A stretch of 64,000 nucleotides of DNA from Actinomortierella ambigua (taxonomy: Eukaryota; Mortierellomycota; Mortierellomycetes; Mortierellales; Mortierellaceae). Within the stretch, counting starts at the first letter, position 1; each line of letters starts with the position of its first letter. Of the stretch, positions 37,901 through 47,875 are shown piece by piece. The stretch is from assembly GCA_016098155.1 (NCBI GenBank), contig JAAAJB010000044.1:1-64000 (forward strand). The letters run 5' to 3'. The notes below the pieces were generated by a model. The model saw only the letters and a list, made by a program, of their open reading frames with translations. It was not told the DNA's origin and ran no database searches. The translations under genes and the position numbers were made by a program.

Positions 37901-39335
37901 CCATGTTTGTTTACAGCCGTTATAGCGACGAACCAACAAGTACAAAAAAAAAAAAAAAAAGAGGGTTGCCTACCACCACCACCACCAGCATCATCATGGT
38001 TTCGCCATTGGGCGGCGGGGTAATGGCCTCTCAAGAATAGCGTCTGATGGGTCACCATCTGATCCAGGGGAAGTGGAGTAACAGGATTGCCCGGCCTAAG
38101 GGTGCATTGTGTCCAGAACCTGAGGGCAGGGTAGGTCGCACAGAACGAAAGAAAGAAAGAAAGAAAGAAAAAGAAAAAGAACCAGGTCAAGTGCAAGGTG
38201 CAGGAGCACTACTGGTAGTATGTGGGCCAAGCATTGGCACAGCCAGGGAGCAACTAAAAAAAAAAAAAACAAAAAAAAAAAAAAAAAAAAGGCTCGCCTA
38301 CATCAACACTGAAGGATCATCATGACGATGCTGCAACAGATAGTAGCAGCCAGTTTATGGACCATCCAGGTCATGTCACCTACAGAGCATGGTGATACTT
38401 TGCAAATTAACAGGACGAGGTCAGGCACATTGTGAAGTTTTTTTTTTTTCATTTTTTTTGTGGGGATATGTTTGAGGTGGACCTGTGTGACAACATGACC
38501 CTTCAAGTTGTTTTTGTTCACCGCCACCAGCAAGAGACTGCCTCTACAATACACAAGCACGATGGCCCAAAGGGGATATGTACAAGACATTTTTTTGCTG
38601 CATGTTCACATAATCCTCTTACAAAAACATGGACGTGTATTTGCAAGGAAATATTTGGGTCCCAGAGGGGACACAACACACTCCAAGAAGCAAACAAAAA
38701 CAACTCTCATCAACAAAGATGTGTAGACTTTTGTACAGCAGCGCAAGTAAAACTCTCTTCTGCTGTAAACAAAGGGGAGAGGAGGTGTACACATTGGGCG
38801 TGTCTACAAAGAGTACATTGGTGTCTACAAAGATACATCCAGCTGTCTACAATGGTACATCCAGGTGCTCTACAATATGCTTATGCAGGCTCTTGGAATG
38901 GGGATCGGCCATCCGCCTTGTTTGTGATGAGCTCATTGTGTGTATATTGTACGTAAACTACACCCTCCTACACTCACATACATACACATACACACAACCT
39001 ACACATGTGTACACACATACACACACGTACTCACACACACCTTTTGGAGGTCAGCCACCTGGTCACTCATGCTTGTGATTGTTGACACTCCAGCAAAAGC
39101 AGGAACCATGTGCCATGTGGGATCATCACCCCTTACTCTATCCACCATGCATGCCTTGCTGTCCTCTCACGTTGTCCTTCCATTCCGCACCTCCGCCTCC
39201 GTCTCTACCCAACCCCAACGGGTACTCTCTCATAAGTATGTTGCACGAGCCTGTCAGCCGTTCCCCCCTTTGCTCCAAAGTCAATTTTTCTCTCTGTTCA
39301 ATTGCAAAAAGCTTTTACCTGTTGTGCCCTAAGCG
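37901..39335. other. Patch of different composition with degenerate tandem repeats and an A-rich tract
   Basis: Unlike its CT-rich surroundings this patch is A-rich and low in dinucleotide repeats until (CA) units at 38970-39040. It contains (GAAA)n at 38149-38180, a long A tract (38256-38290) and about four degenerate copies of a 20-23 base unit beginning GTCTACAA (38797-38875). From an ATG at 38468 a frame of about 160 codons runs to 38956, with Cys/His-rich segments such as KTWTCICKEIFGSQRGHN. I do not recognise it; a decayed mobile element is possible but unproved. Confidence 0.3.
38797..38875. repeat. Degenerate minisatellite, ~20-23-base unit, about four copies
   Basis: Successive units read GTCTACAAAGAGTACATTGG, GTCTACAAAGATACATCCAG, GTCTACAATGGTACATCCAG and a final partial CTCTACAATA, with two- to three-base spacers. 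Confidence 0.6.
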
Positions 39336-41692
39336 ACAACACCACCCAGCAATCAAACCTTCTTCGACACGCTACACATTGTAGACTTTTTTTTTTTTTT
39401 TTAGTTGGGTTAGGTTGGGTTGGGGGTCGACTCTATCCAACCTAGCCCTCCCCTCTCTCTCTTTCTCTTCTTCATCAATTACTCTACTTATCCACGGTGG
39501 TTTAGCTTTTTTCCCCTTCCACCCTTCCGTGCAGCAGAGGGCCTCGTGGCTGGCCTCGAAAAGGAGGCGGGAACCCTATCCGCGCGGAGCTCTCAAGTGT
39601 TGTTATCCGGATATTAGCTGCTGTTACAGTTGTTACTGTGCGAGACCCTGTTTTTTTTTTCTGTATTGTGCGTACCCTTTCTTTTTTCGTGTTTTTGGCC
39701 TTCCGGTTCAAAACTGCAGGTACCCCAATACTGTAGTCCCTGTTTAGCATGTGTCTTCCACTTCTCCGACAATGGTTGATTTCTAAGGAAGCGCAGTTCA
39801 CAGGACTACAAGAGGACATACAGTACTTCCATAACGTGTTCTAAAGTTAAGAGAAAGGGAAGGGCCCTTTTTCTTCATGGTCAGCAGGGCTGTGCCTTCC
39901 AAGGGATGACATGGTATACCTTGGCATTACCTTGCTACCTGTACGTACTATCAAAACGAAACAAATCCATCGGGCAACATACACACACACTCAAGTAACA
40001 CATTTACACCATACACACGCAATAGCATCAACAACAACGACATCTTCGTCATCAGTTTGTCAACGACAACAAAAAAAGAAATACCATCGGGCTTCAATGC
40101 CAGATCGAGAGGAGGGCTGAAGTATGTGTTCCTCTGCACCAATTATTTTTTGAAGGACAGAGAGAGAGAGTTCCCCATCCTGGCAATACCAAAAATAAAA
40201 AATCGGCTTTTCGCGCAAATACGCGTTGCGCAGGAAGGACCCAAAAAAAAAAAAAAAAAAAAAACACGTTCTCATCTCATGCCTTTCGTCATCTGTACTC
40301 CTCTCCGGGTGTCAAGAATGTTGTGACCATTGCACACTAGCTTGGCGTTACCATACCACCCTTCTGCAAATACCCTTTTTTTTTTGGCGTGTGTTACCGG
40401 CCACAAGGTCATGGGCTCTACGCGGTGCTACATAATCTCAGACACACTCTCTCTTTCTCTCTCTCTCTTTCATCGTATTCCGCAGATTATTTTCTCCTCC
40501 TCGCCCCCATCTCCACATACATATATATCATCTCTTTATTGTTTTGAATGTTGCGTGTGTTTTGTGAGTCCGCCTCGATCGTTTGCTTTCAAATACTATC
40601 AGGTTCCATTCGTTCCCTCGTAAGCAACACAACACAACACAAAGACACAAATACCTTGCTGAACACGAAACACATGTATTCATTTGCATGGGAGGAGAAG
40701 AAGGAGGGCGCGAGGAGTGGGGTGATTCGCCCAGCGCAGTGGTCTGACTTTCTAAGCTTTACATGTTGAGTCACGCGCGAAACCACTTCGTTTTTTTTTC
40801 GTTCTGTCAATGTTGTGTTTGTAAAGATCAGGGTGGAGGTAAGGCTGAGCAAAGGTGAAGAAAGGGACCTAGGCGATGGCTTGTCCAAGCGTTCCCAGGC
40901 TATCGACTTTTTTTTTTTTTTTTTTTTTTAATTGTCGTGTGCGCGATCCCTCCACTGCAGCGAGAGAAGAAAGGAGAGGGCAAAGCGCATCGTGCATCAA
41001 TGTTTTCTTTTTTTTCCCTTCTTCTTCCCACTCTCTCTTTCTCATTCTCTCTTCACGTCTGCCTCGTGTCGACAGTCCAAGCCCGGAAATCCCATGTCTC
41101 CTGTGCATATTTTATTCATGTCAAATAGCACAAAGTGGTCCAAACGTCTGGTCCCGCTCCTTTTGTGATGGGTGTCAAACTGCTCAGCATTAAAATAGTT
41201 ATGTAAGAAGTGTGCTTTGTTTGTTCCCACTGTTTGTGTGTTGAAGACTTGTGATGTTGCTGTTGTGAAGTTCAATACCGGTGCGCCGAGAAATGTGAAA
41301 AAGAAGTCAAGCAACACACACGATATCAACAAGATCATCAACAATATGAATGTCAATGGAAGGCTGCGGGAAGGTCATTGACCTGCTTGTATTTGTTCTT
41401 CGTTTGTCGAAGAACGAAGAGGGAGAGAGAGAGAGTGGGGAGGGGGAGAGGAGGGAAAAAACTCCGAAGAGGGAACACAAAACGAGTCATTCCACCTGGC
41501 CATGGGAAGAACAAAAAGGCAATATAGCCAAAGGTGGTCAAGAGTTTTTGTTGTTGATATCTAGCGCGTGCATTGCATGGCGGTGTGTGCTTGTGTAGTG
41601 TGCTGATGTGCATTCTTCCAATGTCGACGTCCTAGCACGAGCTACTTTCTGTACTCCATAGGACATTGATATATGCGTACAGCCTAAAAAAA
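39336..41692. other. Gene-poor stretch with T runs and a telomere-like motif
   Basis: No gene recognised. A T16 run is followed by AGTTGGGTTAGGTTGGGTTG (39403-39422). A-runs of about 21 bases occur at 40242-40263 and T-runs at 40910-40929. GA-rich DNA at 41420-41460 precedes the orphan gene. Confidence 0.4.
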
Positions 41693-42423
41693 ATGGCCGC
41701 CAAGGGCACCAATGGTCTTGGTGCCAAGGGGGTTAAAAAAAAGAAGGGCAACAGCGATACAGATAGCAACAACGAAAAGAGAACACCGTTGCACAGGAAA
41801 AAGGGCGACTTTCTTAAGGCTTCCTCCATCTCCCCTCCCCTTGTTTCTATCACGGTCAGGGACAATGGTAAGTTCCTCCTTCCCCCTCTCCCCCCCTTAC
41901 CAGTGCTTTTTTTTCGTATGCCTGTCTGCCTGTCTATCTCTGTCTTTGTCTCTGCCTCTTCCTCTGTTTTTCTCTTTCGCGTCTCCTGAAATGGGTGTCC
42001 AGCCTGGAGAACCAGGGGAGGTGGGAGGTGCACATGCAGAAGTGAAGCCAGATAGACGGGGGGGAAGGCTCGATGATGGGGCGAGAAGGTTCTTCCACCA
42101 CCCACGAGTAGCCTTTTGCCCATTCCACCGCAACTGTTTCTTTTGTCTGTCGTTCGTGCTAGGTGCGTCGTCGGTAGAAGGTGTTGTTCTGTTATTCCCC
42201 TCTCCTCCCTCTCTCTCTCTCCTCTCCTCCAACCCCCCGGTTCCTCGTTCTCTCTTCCTTCCTCCCCTTTTCTGCTTCTGATCCAGTTGGAAATGCTTGC
42301 GCACCCACGCCTCAGACGTTGAACAGGTACATGTACAGAAAGGGAAACGTTACCGCGTCCATTTGCTGGTGCAAGTTGCGACCAAGGGAGCATGCCGGGG
42401 TGTTCCTTTATTGTTCACCCTGA
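41693..42423 (+). CDS. Predicted small basic orphan protein, two exons
   Basis: Exon 1 (41693-41867) starts in a run of A before ATGGCC and ends AAT-G at a GTAAGT donor. Exon 2 (42287-42423) follows a TTCTGATCCAG acceptor. Together they give 312 bases, 103 residues. The N-terminus is Lys/Gly-rich (MAAKGTNGLGAKGVKKKKGN), then comes a charged segment (NEKRTPLHRKKGDFLKASSI). Exon 2 contributes VGNACAPTPQTLNR and a Cys/Trp-containing tail (ASICWCKLRPREHAGVFLYC). Phase agreement (1 to 1), a consensus donor and a strong start context favour a real gene. The family is not recognised, and an alternative earlier acceptor (TGTCCAG near 42001) would give a shorter product. There is no signal peptide or clear membrane segment. 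Confidence 0.45.
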
Positions 42424-43173
42424 CGGACTAGGATTCGGCCGAGAGCATGTAGTGTGTGCATAGTTGGTGTTCCACCCGTTGCAGCCCTTTTTTTTATTGT
42501 TCTCTCTCTTTTTTTTCCGTTTCTCCTATGCTCTCTTTTTTAACCTGTTCTTTCTCTTACACACACTTGCACATTTTCTGCTTTTTATTCTCTTTCGTTG
42601 GCACGAATCCAATCCAAACCACCTACTCGCCTTCTTTCTTCTTTTTAATTGCTCTTTGCATCCCCCTTCTGCTTGTTCACTTGTGGGTCTATCTCGTGCA
42701 CCCAAACGCTGTGATATCCAAAGAAAAAGAAGCGACCCAAGCAAAGCGCGTCGGAGCGAACAACATTAGTCTTCAGCACGGTGTATGTTTCTTCTTGTCA
42801 TTGACACACTAGCCATTTCCTTTTTTTTGCCCTTGTGCTCTTTTCGAGTATCACGTTTCTCAACCACATCGCCAACCCACCTACCACCTACGTACTAGTA
42901 CGCACCTACCTTTCCTATCATTCTAGATTGGCGTCGCCCTCCTCCATTCGCCTATACGCAACACAACACACACAACACGCCCCTTCTCCGACTCGCTACT
43001 CAATCTCCTCTCCCTTGACTCCACAACATCCATTACTGACACGCAACGAAACGGTTGTTTTTAATTATCCTCGCCCCGTCCTCTCTCCTCCTTCTTTCTT
43101 TCTCTCTCTCTGTGTGTGCGTGTGTGTTCTCTCTCTCTTTATTTGTCATCGCTGACAGCAGCCAGAGTGAGCC
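42424..43173. other. Upstream region of the SRPBCC gene
   Basis: About 750 bases, pyrimidine-rich, with short CA and CT runs close to the start codon. No gene seen. A GCTGACAGCAG sequence just before the ATG could be the end of a 5' UTR intron. Confidence 0.4.
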
Positions 43174-44146
43174 ATGACCAAAACGCAAAAGACACTTGAG
43201 AACAAGACAGGGATCAGCATCCAGGCAAGTCCCGACAAGGTCTGGGAGGTTCTGGTCGATCTGGAGCACTATGAAGACTGGAACCCCCTCTTTGTGAAAG
43301 CCCGTGGAACCCTTGCCGGTAAGTCTTTTTTTTTTTCCCACAGCCACATCCATGCGCTCACTCTTCTACTTTAACTTTTGTTTGATTCCAGTTTATCCTT
43401 GATGAAATGGAAAGACAAGAAAAAAAAAGAAGCATCCTTCCCCCCTCTCTCTCTCGTTTCTCTAGTTTTTCTTTTCTCTATGGTTAAATTTCTCTAACGC
43501 TAAAGTTTTCTCTCTGCTCTTTCTACCGTGAACGGGGCGCGTGCGCCATTTTTTTTTTTCGTCTGGTTGTTACTGTTCTTCTTCCCTGTCCAACTAGAGG
43601 GTGAGATACTCCAGATCAAGACGAGGCTCCCTGTCCGGATGTTCTGCGGCGCTCCAATGAGTACGTTTTTAATCTTTTTGTGTTTTGTGTCTATGTTGTG
43701 TTGTGTATGTCTGCATACAGGGAGGTGGTTGTCGTGTTTCAACTGTCGCCTTCCAGACAAAAAAGAAAAATGAACGGACAAACCCTCGATTACTACACCA
43801 TGCTCCCCGTTTTCTTTTGTCAACGTTAGCTGAACGCCCTTTGATAAATTAACGAAACCACATTTTTTTTTTAAAAAAAAACCACTGAATGTTACTTTCC
43901 TTTAGCAAGGAACTGGACGTCCAGGGTCACCAAGGTGCTACCCAACAACTCGCTCGAGTGGTTCACACCAGCCCTTATGAACGGTTTCTTGGATGTAAGT
44001 GGTGTTGAATCTTGCATTGGGTCAGTCTTTTTGTATGTGCTGTCTTCTGTCCCCTTGTTCGGTGTGGGGCCAGGTTTTTTCTTCCCTCCTCTCCCCCTCC
44101 TTCTCCTTCTCCCCTCCCCTCCCCTCCCCTTTCCCTTGCCTTCTGT

Positions 44147-44190
<44 letters not shown>

Positions 44191-45421
44191 GCCTCCTTTC
44201 ACATACGTTCTTTGTTTTTTTTTTTCCAAACACACACCAACCATTCGGGGTTTGTTATTTTTCCGTCTCTAAACTCTTTGTTCTTTTTCTTTTGGGATTT
44301 TGTCATGGATTTGACTCTGTTTTGTTCAGGGCACCCACTTCTTCCAATTGACAGCATCGTCCGATGGTCAAACAACCGAATTCGTACAGGGCGAGCGGTA
44401 CGAAGGGTGGGGGACGGGCTTCTTCGCCGGGTTTGGCACGCTTGAGGATGCCCGTCTAGGCTTTGCCGTCATGAACCGCGCCCTCAAGCTCGAGGTCCTT
44501 CGTCGTCTGTCCGAGGGCGAGCTTGTCGCGACCGACGATGGAACGACGACCGTCGTGGCTTTGAGCACTCATGGTGATATGAAGGAAAAGGGAGGGGAGG
44601 ATGTCCACAACACCAACACCACTGCCACAACAACAACAATATCCTCAGCAGCAGTAGACGAAAAGGGCGGAGCAAACAAAGGATCCAAGGGAGCGGCAGT
44701 AACAAGATCAGCTGCTGCAGAGGAAGAAGAAGAAGAAGAGGAAGACGACGACGACGACGCGGAGGAGACAATAGAAGTCGTAGGCGTACGCGGAAGAACA
44801 ACAGCAGCAGCAAAGAGTGGCGATGACGAAGAAGACGAAGACGACGAAGAAGAAGACGAGGATACGGACGACGACGACGACGCGGAGAACAACACCAGCC
44901 AACGTGAGGCTGCAGTCCAAGGCCTCGACATTAGCGACCGTCATGCAGTCGATGCAGCAAGAGCGACTGCAGCAACAACCTCGTCACCTCTGACGACATC
45001 GACAGAGTCATCATCACCACCGGCGCAAGGGCACGGCAAGCGTCGTAGTCTTGTGGAGCGTATATCCATGTTTTCGGTCCAATCGGCCTCGAGCCCAGCG
45101 TCGGTGCACAACAACTCGGGCCTGCGTAGCAGCACGGCTGAGGAGGACGAGGACGAGATTGACCCCTCGCGGACCAGCACCAGCAGGCCTCGCCTTCACA
45201 CCCAAGAGGCTGGAGAGGAGGAAGGGGAACAACAACATGACCGTCTCTTTGACCGTCCTCCGCCCCAGCTCCAGCTGCAGTTCCAACCCCGTTCGTCCCT
45301 TAGTCATGATGGAGGAGGAGCGGGTGGCGCGGAGGAGGCCAAGTTGAGCAAGGCGGATTCGAAGCCGTTCCAGCTTGGTCTGGATTTGAGCCTGGGAAGT
45401 GGGCTCGACTTTACATTCTAA
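43174..45421 (+). CDS. SRPBCC (START/polyketide cyclase-like) domain protein with acidic C-terminus
   Basis: Four exons, 43174-43318, 43598-43660, 43906-43994 and 44330-45421, give 1,389 bases, 462 residues, with all phases agreeing. Residues about 10-160 form an SRPBCC-type hydrophobic-pocket domain: ISIQASPDKVWEVLVDLEHY, then EDWNPLFVKARGTL, EILQIKTRLPVRMF, RVTKVLPNNSLEWF, the TTEFVQGERYEGWGTGFFAG strand region, and an Arg/Leu-rich final helix (NRALKLEVLRRLSEG). Proteins of this fold bind lipids or other small hydrophobic ligands, or act as cyclases; the ligand cannot be told here. The remaining 280 residues are low-complexity with long Glu/Asp runs (about 225-300), then Ser/Thr- and Gln-rich sequence, probably disordered. 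Intron 3 (43995-44329) carries a (CT)n block. The next gene lies on the same strand 410 bases downstream. Confidence 0.85.
44152..44188. repeat. (CT)n microsatellite in SRPBCC intron 3
   Basis: A CT run of about 37 bases sits in the middle of the 335-base third intron, after a CCCCTCCCCT-rich patch. Confidence 0.9.
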
Positions 45422-45831
45422 TAGATAATTTAGATATTCCCTTACTTTGCTTGTTTTTTTTTGGACGCTTTTGCACCTGTCGTAATGGTATAGCTTTGTG
45501 TATGTGTATGTGATATGTGCGTGTTTCGATCTAATTGTGTAGGATGTGTGGGGATTGGTTGGTTTGCTCCATGCACGCAGGGCCGGGGTCAGCTGGTCCG
45601 TTTGGATCTCTTATTGAAAGGGTGTGTGTGTGGCAAAACTCTTTTCTTCTGCTTCTCTCTTTGTTCATTCCACTCATTCATTCTATTCATTTGCCCACAC
45701 ACACACATCATCTGTTCTCTCCATCACCCAAAGTTGCACTGCCTCTCCTTGTCATTCTCCCTTTTATTCCACTTCACTTCACCCCTAGAGACCGCGGAGG
45801 ATAAAATATATCCGTCTTGACGTAGAACAAT
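45422..45831. promoter_or_regulatory. Intergenic region and promoter of the S1/P1 nuclease
   Basis: 410 bases between two plus-strand genes. A GATAAAATATATC element (45801-45813) lies only about 20-30 bases before the nuclease ATG. If it is the TATA box, the leader would be very short. Confidence 0.3.
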
Positions 45832-47642
45832 ATGCGAGTCTCTCTGGCCGTTCTTGCTTCTGCCCTAACCCTGCAAGTTGCGCAGGGCTATGGTATCCTC
45901 GGTATGCACCCGTATCCATATTCTACTCTGTTGTCCACTTTACTGCTTTTTTTTCTACCCTCTTCTCTTCTGACTGACTGACTGACTGACTGACTGGCTG
46001 ACTAACCGACTCACTCACTGACTGACATCGCCATAATATGACACCAATTCAAATGACATGTCCATAACAATATAATAGGCCACACATTCACAGGCCAGAT
46101 CGCCCAGTTGCTGCTGACGCACGAGACGGCGCGGCAGATCAAGGACATCCTGTCGCCGTACTACGATGGTCTGCTGTCCAAGGCTGCGCCGTGGCCCGAC
46201 ACGATCAAGATGCGGCCGCAGTACCGCTGGGCGACTGTGCTCCATTACGTCAACACCCCCGGCGACAATCCGCCGGACGATTGTCGCTTCGAGTACTCGT
46301 CAAACCGTCGTGATGTCGTCAATGGCATCTTCAACATGACCGCGACTCTCCTCCACTACCAGGCCAACCCGCCCAAGTCGTCTCGCTCACCACCACCACC
46401 GCGTTCAATAGAACTAGAGCGGCAGTATGACGATGATGCATGGTTCCTTGCTGGTAGTGGACTATCTAATAGAGACATCAACAACAACAATGATGATGAC
46501 GACCAAGACGACGACTCTGACAAAGTCGATCGCTCGATCCGGGAGGACGCTCTCCGCTTCTTTGTCCACTTTATGGGCGATCTCCACCAGCCACTGCACA
46601 CTGCCGGCAAGGCTCGAGGAGGCAATGATGCCCCTGCCCGTTGGCGCCGTGCCAAGACCAATCTGCACAGGATCTGGGACGGTCAACTCATCATGGTAAA
46701 AAAAAAAAAAAAAAAAAGCAAAAATGTGGTTTTCTCTCCCATTCCCCTCCTTCCTTTTCTCCCTTTTTTTGGCCTCCTGGATGCTGGGCACAGACTCTTT
46801 TCTGGAGAAAGAGGGGGGTGGGAGTGAACGTTGTGTCAGTCTAATAACTCGCGGGCTCAAACAACTACTTTCGTTCCCCCAATTATGATCTATAGAAGGA
46901 CATCAAGGACAACTTTGACAACGATCCAAAGGCCTACCTCGACAGCATCATGGAGCTCACCACGACCTTTTGGGCCCCCTCCGCCAATTGGTCGACCTGC
47001 GATCCCGACGTCATCGCCAACGAACTCGTCGACAACCCATGGGCCACCGCCCTCCAGCCATCATCCCCATCCTCCTCTTCCTCTACCAATCACCACAAAC
47101 ATACCGTCCTCCACCACCTCTGTCCAAAAGCCTGGGCCCGCGAGATGAACGCCCTCGCCTGCGAATACGCCTGGGAGGGCTACCACCAGGGCCGCAACCC
47201 ATCCGAGGACCAGGACATGTCCGAGGGTCACTACTTTGACCGCGCCACCGATCGCGACCACGGCTACCTCGTCCGCCGCCTCCTCGCCATGAGCGGCGTC
47301 CGCATGGCCGCCATCCTCAACGCCATCTTTGATCCCGAACGCCCTTCGGAGGACGATCTCGTTCATTTGGCGGCCTCGCGCCCCTGGAGATCTTCTTCAT
47401 CATCGTCGTTGTCGTCCATGGAGAGTCGGTTCAGACACTTGCGTCGCCCACTGTCTGGCTACTATCAGACCGTCCAGTGGCTCCGCGACTGGATCCAACA
47501 GGCTGAGCAGGACGGAGAGGGTGACCACCATGCTGGCTGCTCAGACTATGATGACGACTATGCAGTCGACTCGATGGACCATGTGGAGGAAGGACAACAG
47601 GCCGGCCGTGCTCCACAGCGTCCGTTTGTTCTCCAATTGTAA
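45832..47642 (+). CDS. Secreted S1/P1-type zinc-dependent nuclease
   Basis: Three exons, 45832-45901, 46079-46695 and 46896-47642, give 1,434 bases, 477 residues. Residues 1-19 are a signal peptide (MRVSLAVLASALTLQVAQG), so the enzyme is probably secreted or vacuolar. S1/P1 nucleases cleave single-stranded DNA and RNA with three zinc ions. Most metal ligands are visible: the His of YGILGH, the Asp of APWPDTIK, the His of VLHYVNTP, the H...DLHQPLH cluster in FFVHFMGDLHQPLHTAG, and the His and Asp of NLHRIWDG. The first mature residue is normally Trp, a zinc ligand through its backbone, but is Tyr here. Two insertions are unusual: a Ser/Pro then Asp-rich loop before the HFMGDLH motif, and a Ser-rich loop near the middle of exon 3. 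The tail beyond the usual family end is acidic and Gln-rich. It ends 233 bases before the convergent SET gene. Confidence 0.9.
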
Positions 47643-47875
47643 AAAAGATGCGAGAGGAAGAGAAGACACTAGACCATATACGTGTTTGTTCGAATATTAT
47701 ATAGTTTTTTACCAGCTACGACAAGTAAAGGAAGAAAAAAAAAAAGGATCCTTCGGATGGATAGGGTGCAAAGGGAAAAAGCACTCTTCTTTTTTTTCTA
47801 TTCTTTTTTTCTTTTTTCTTTTTCTTTTTTTGCTCGTAAAACTAGGAGAGAGACGAGAGAGAAAGAAAACCTCAC

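Noticed and set aside
38797..38875. Repeat units considered as a CRISPR array
   Set aside because: The units are degenerate, adjacent without spacers and in eukaryotic nuclear DNA.
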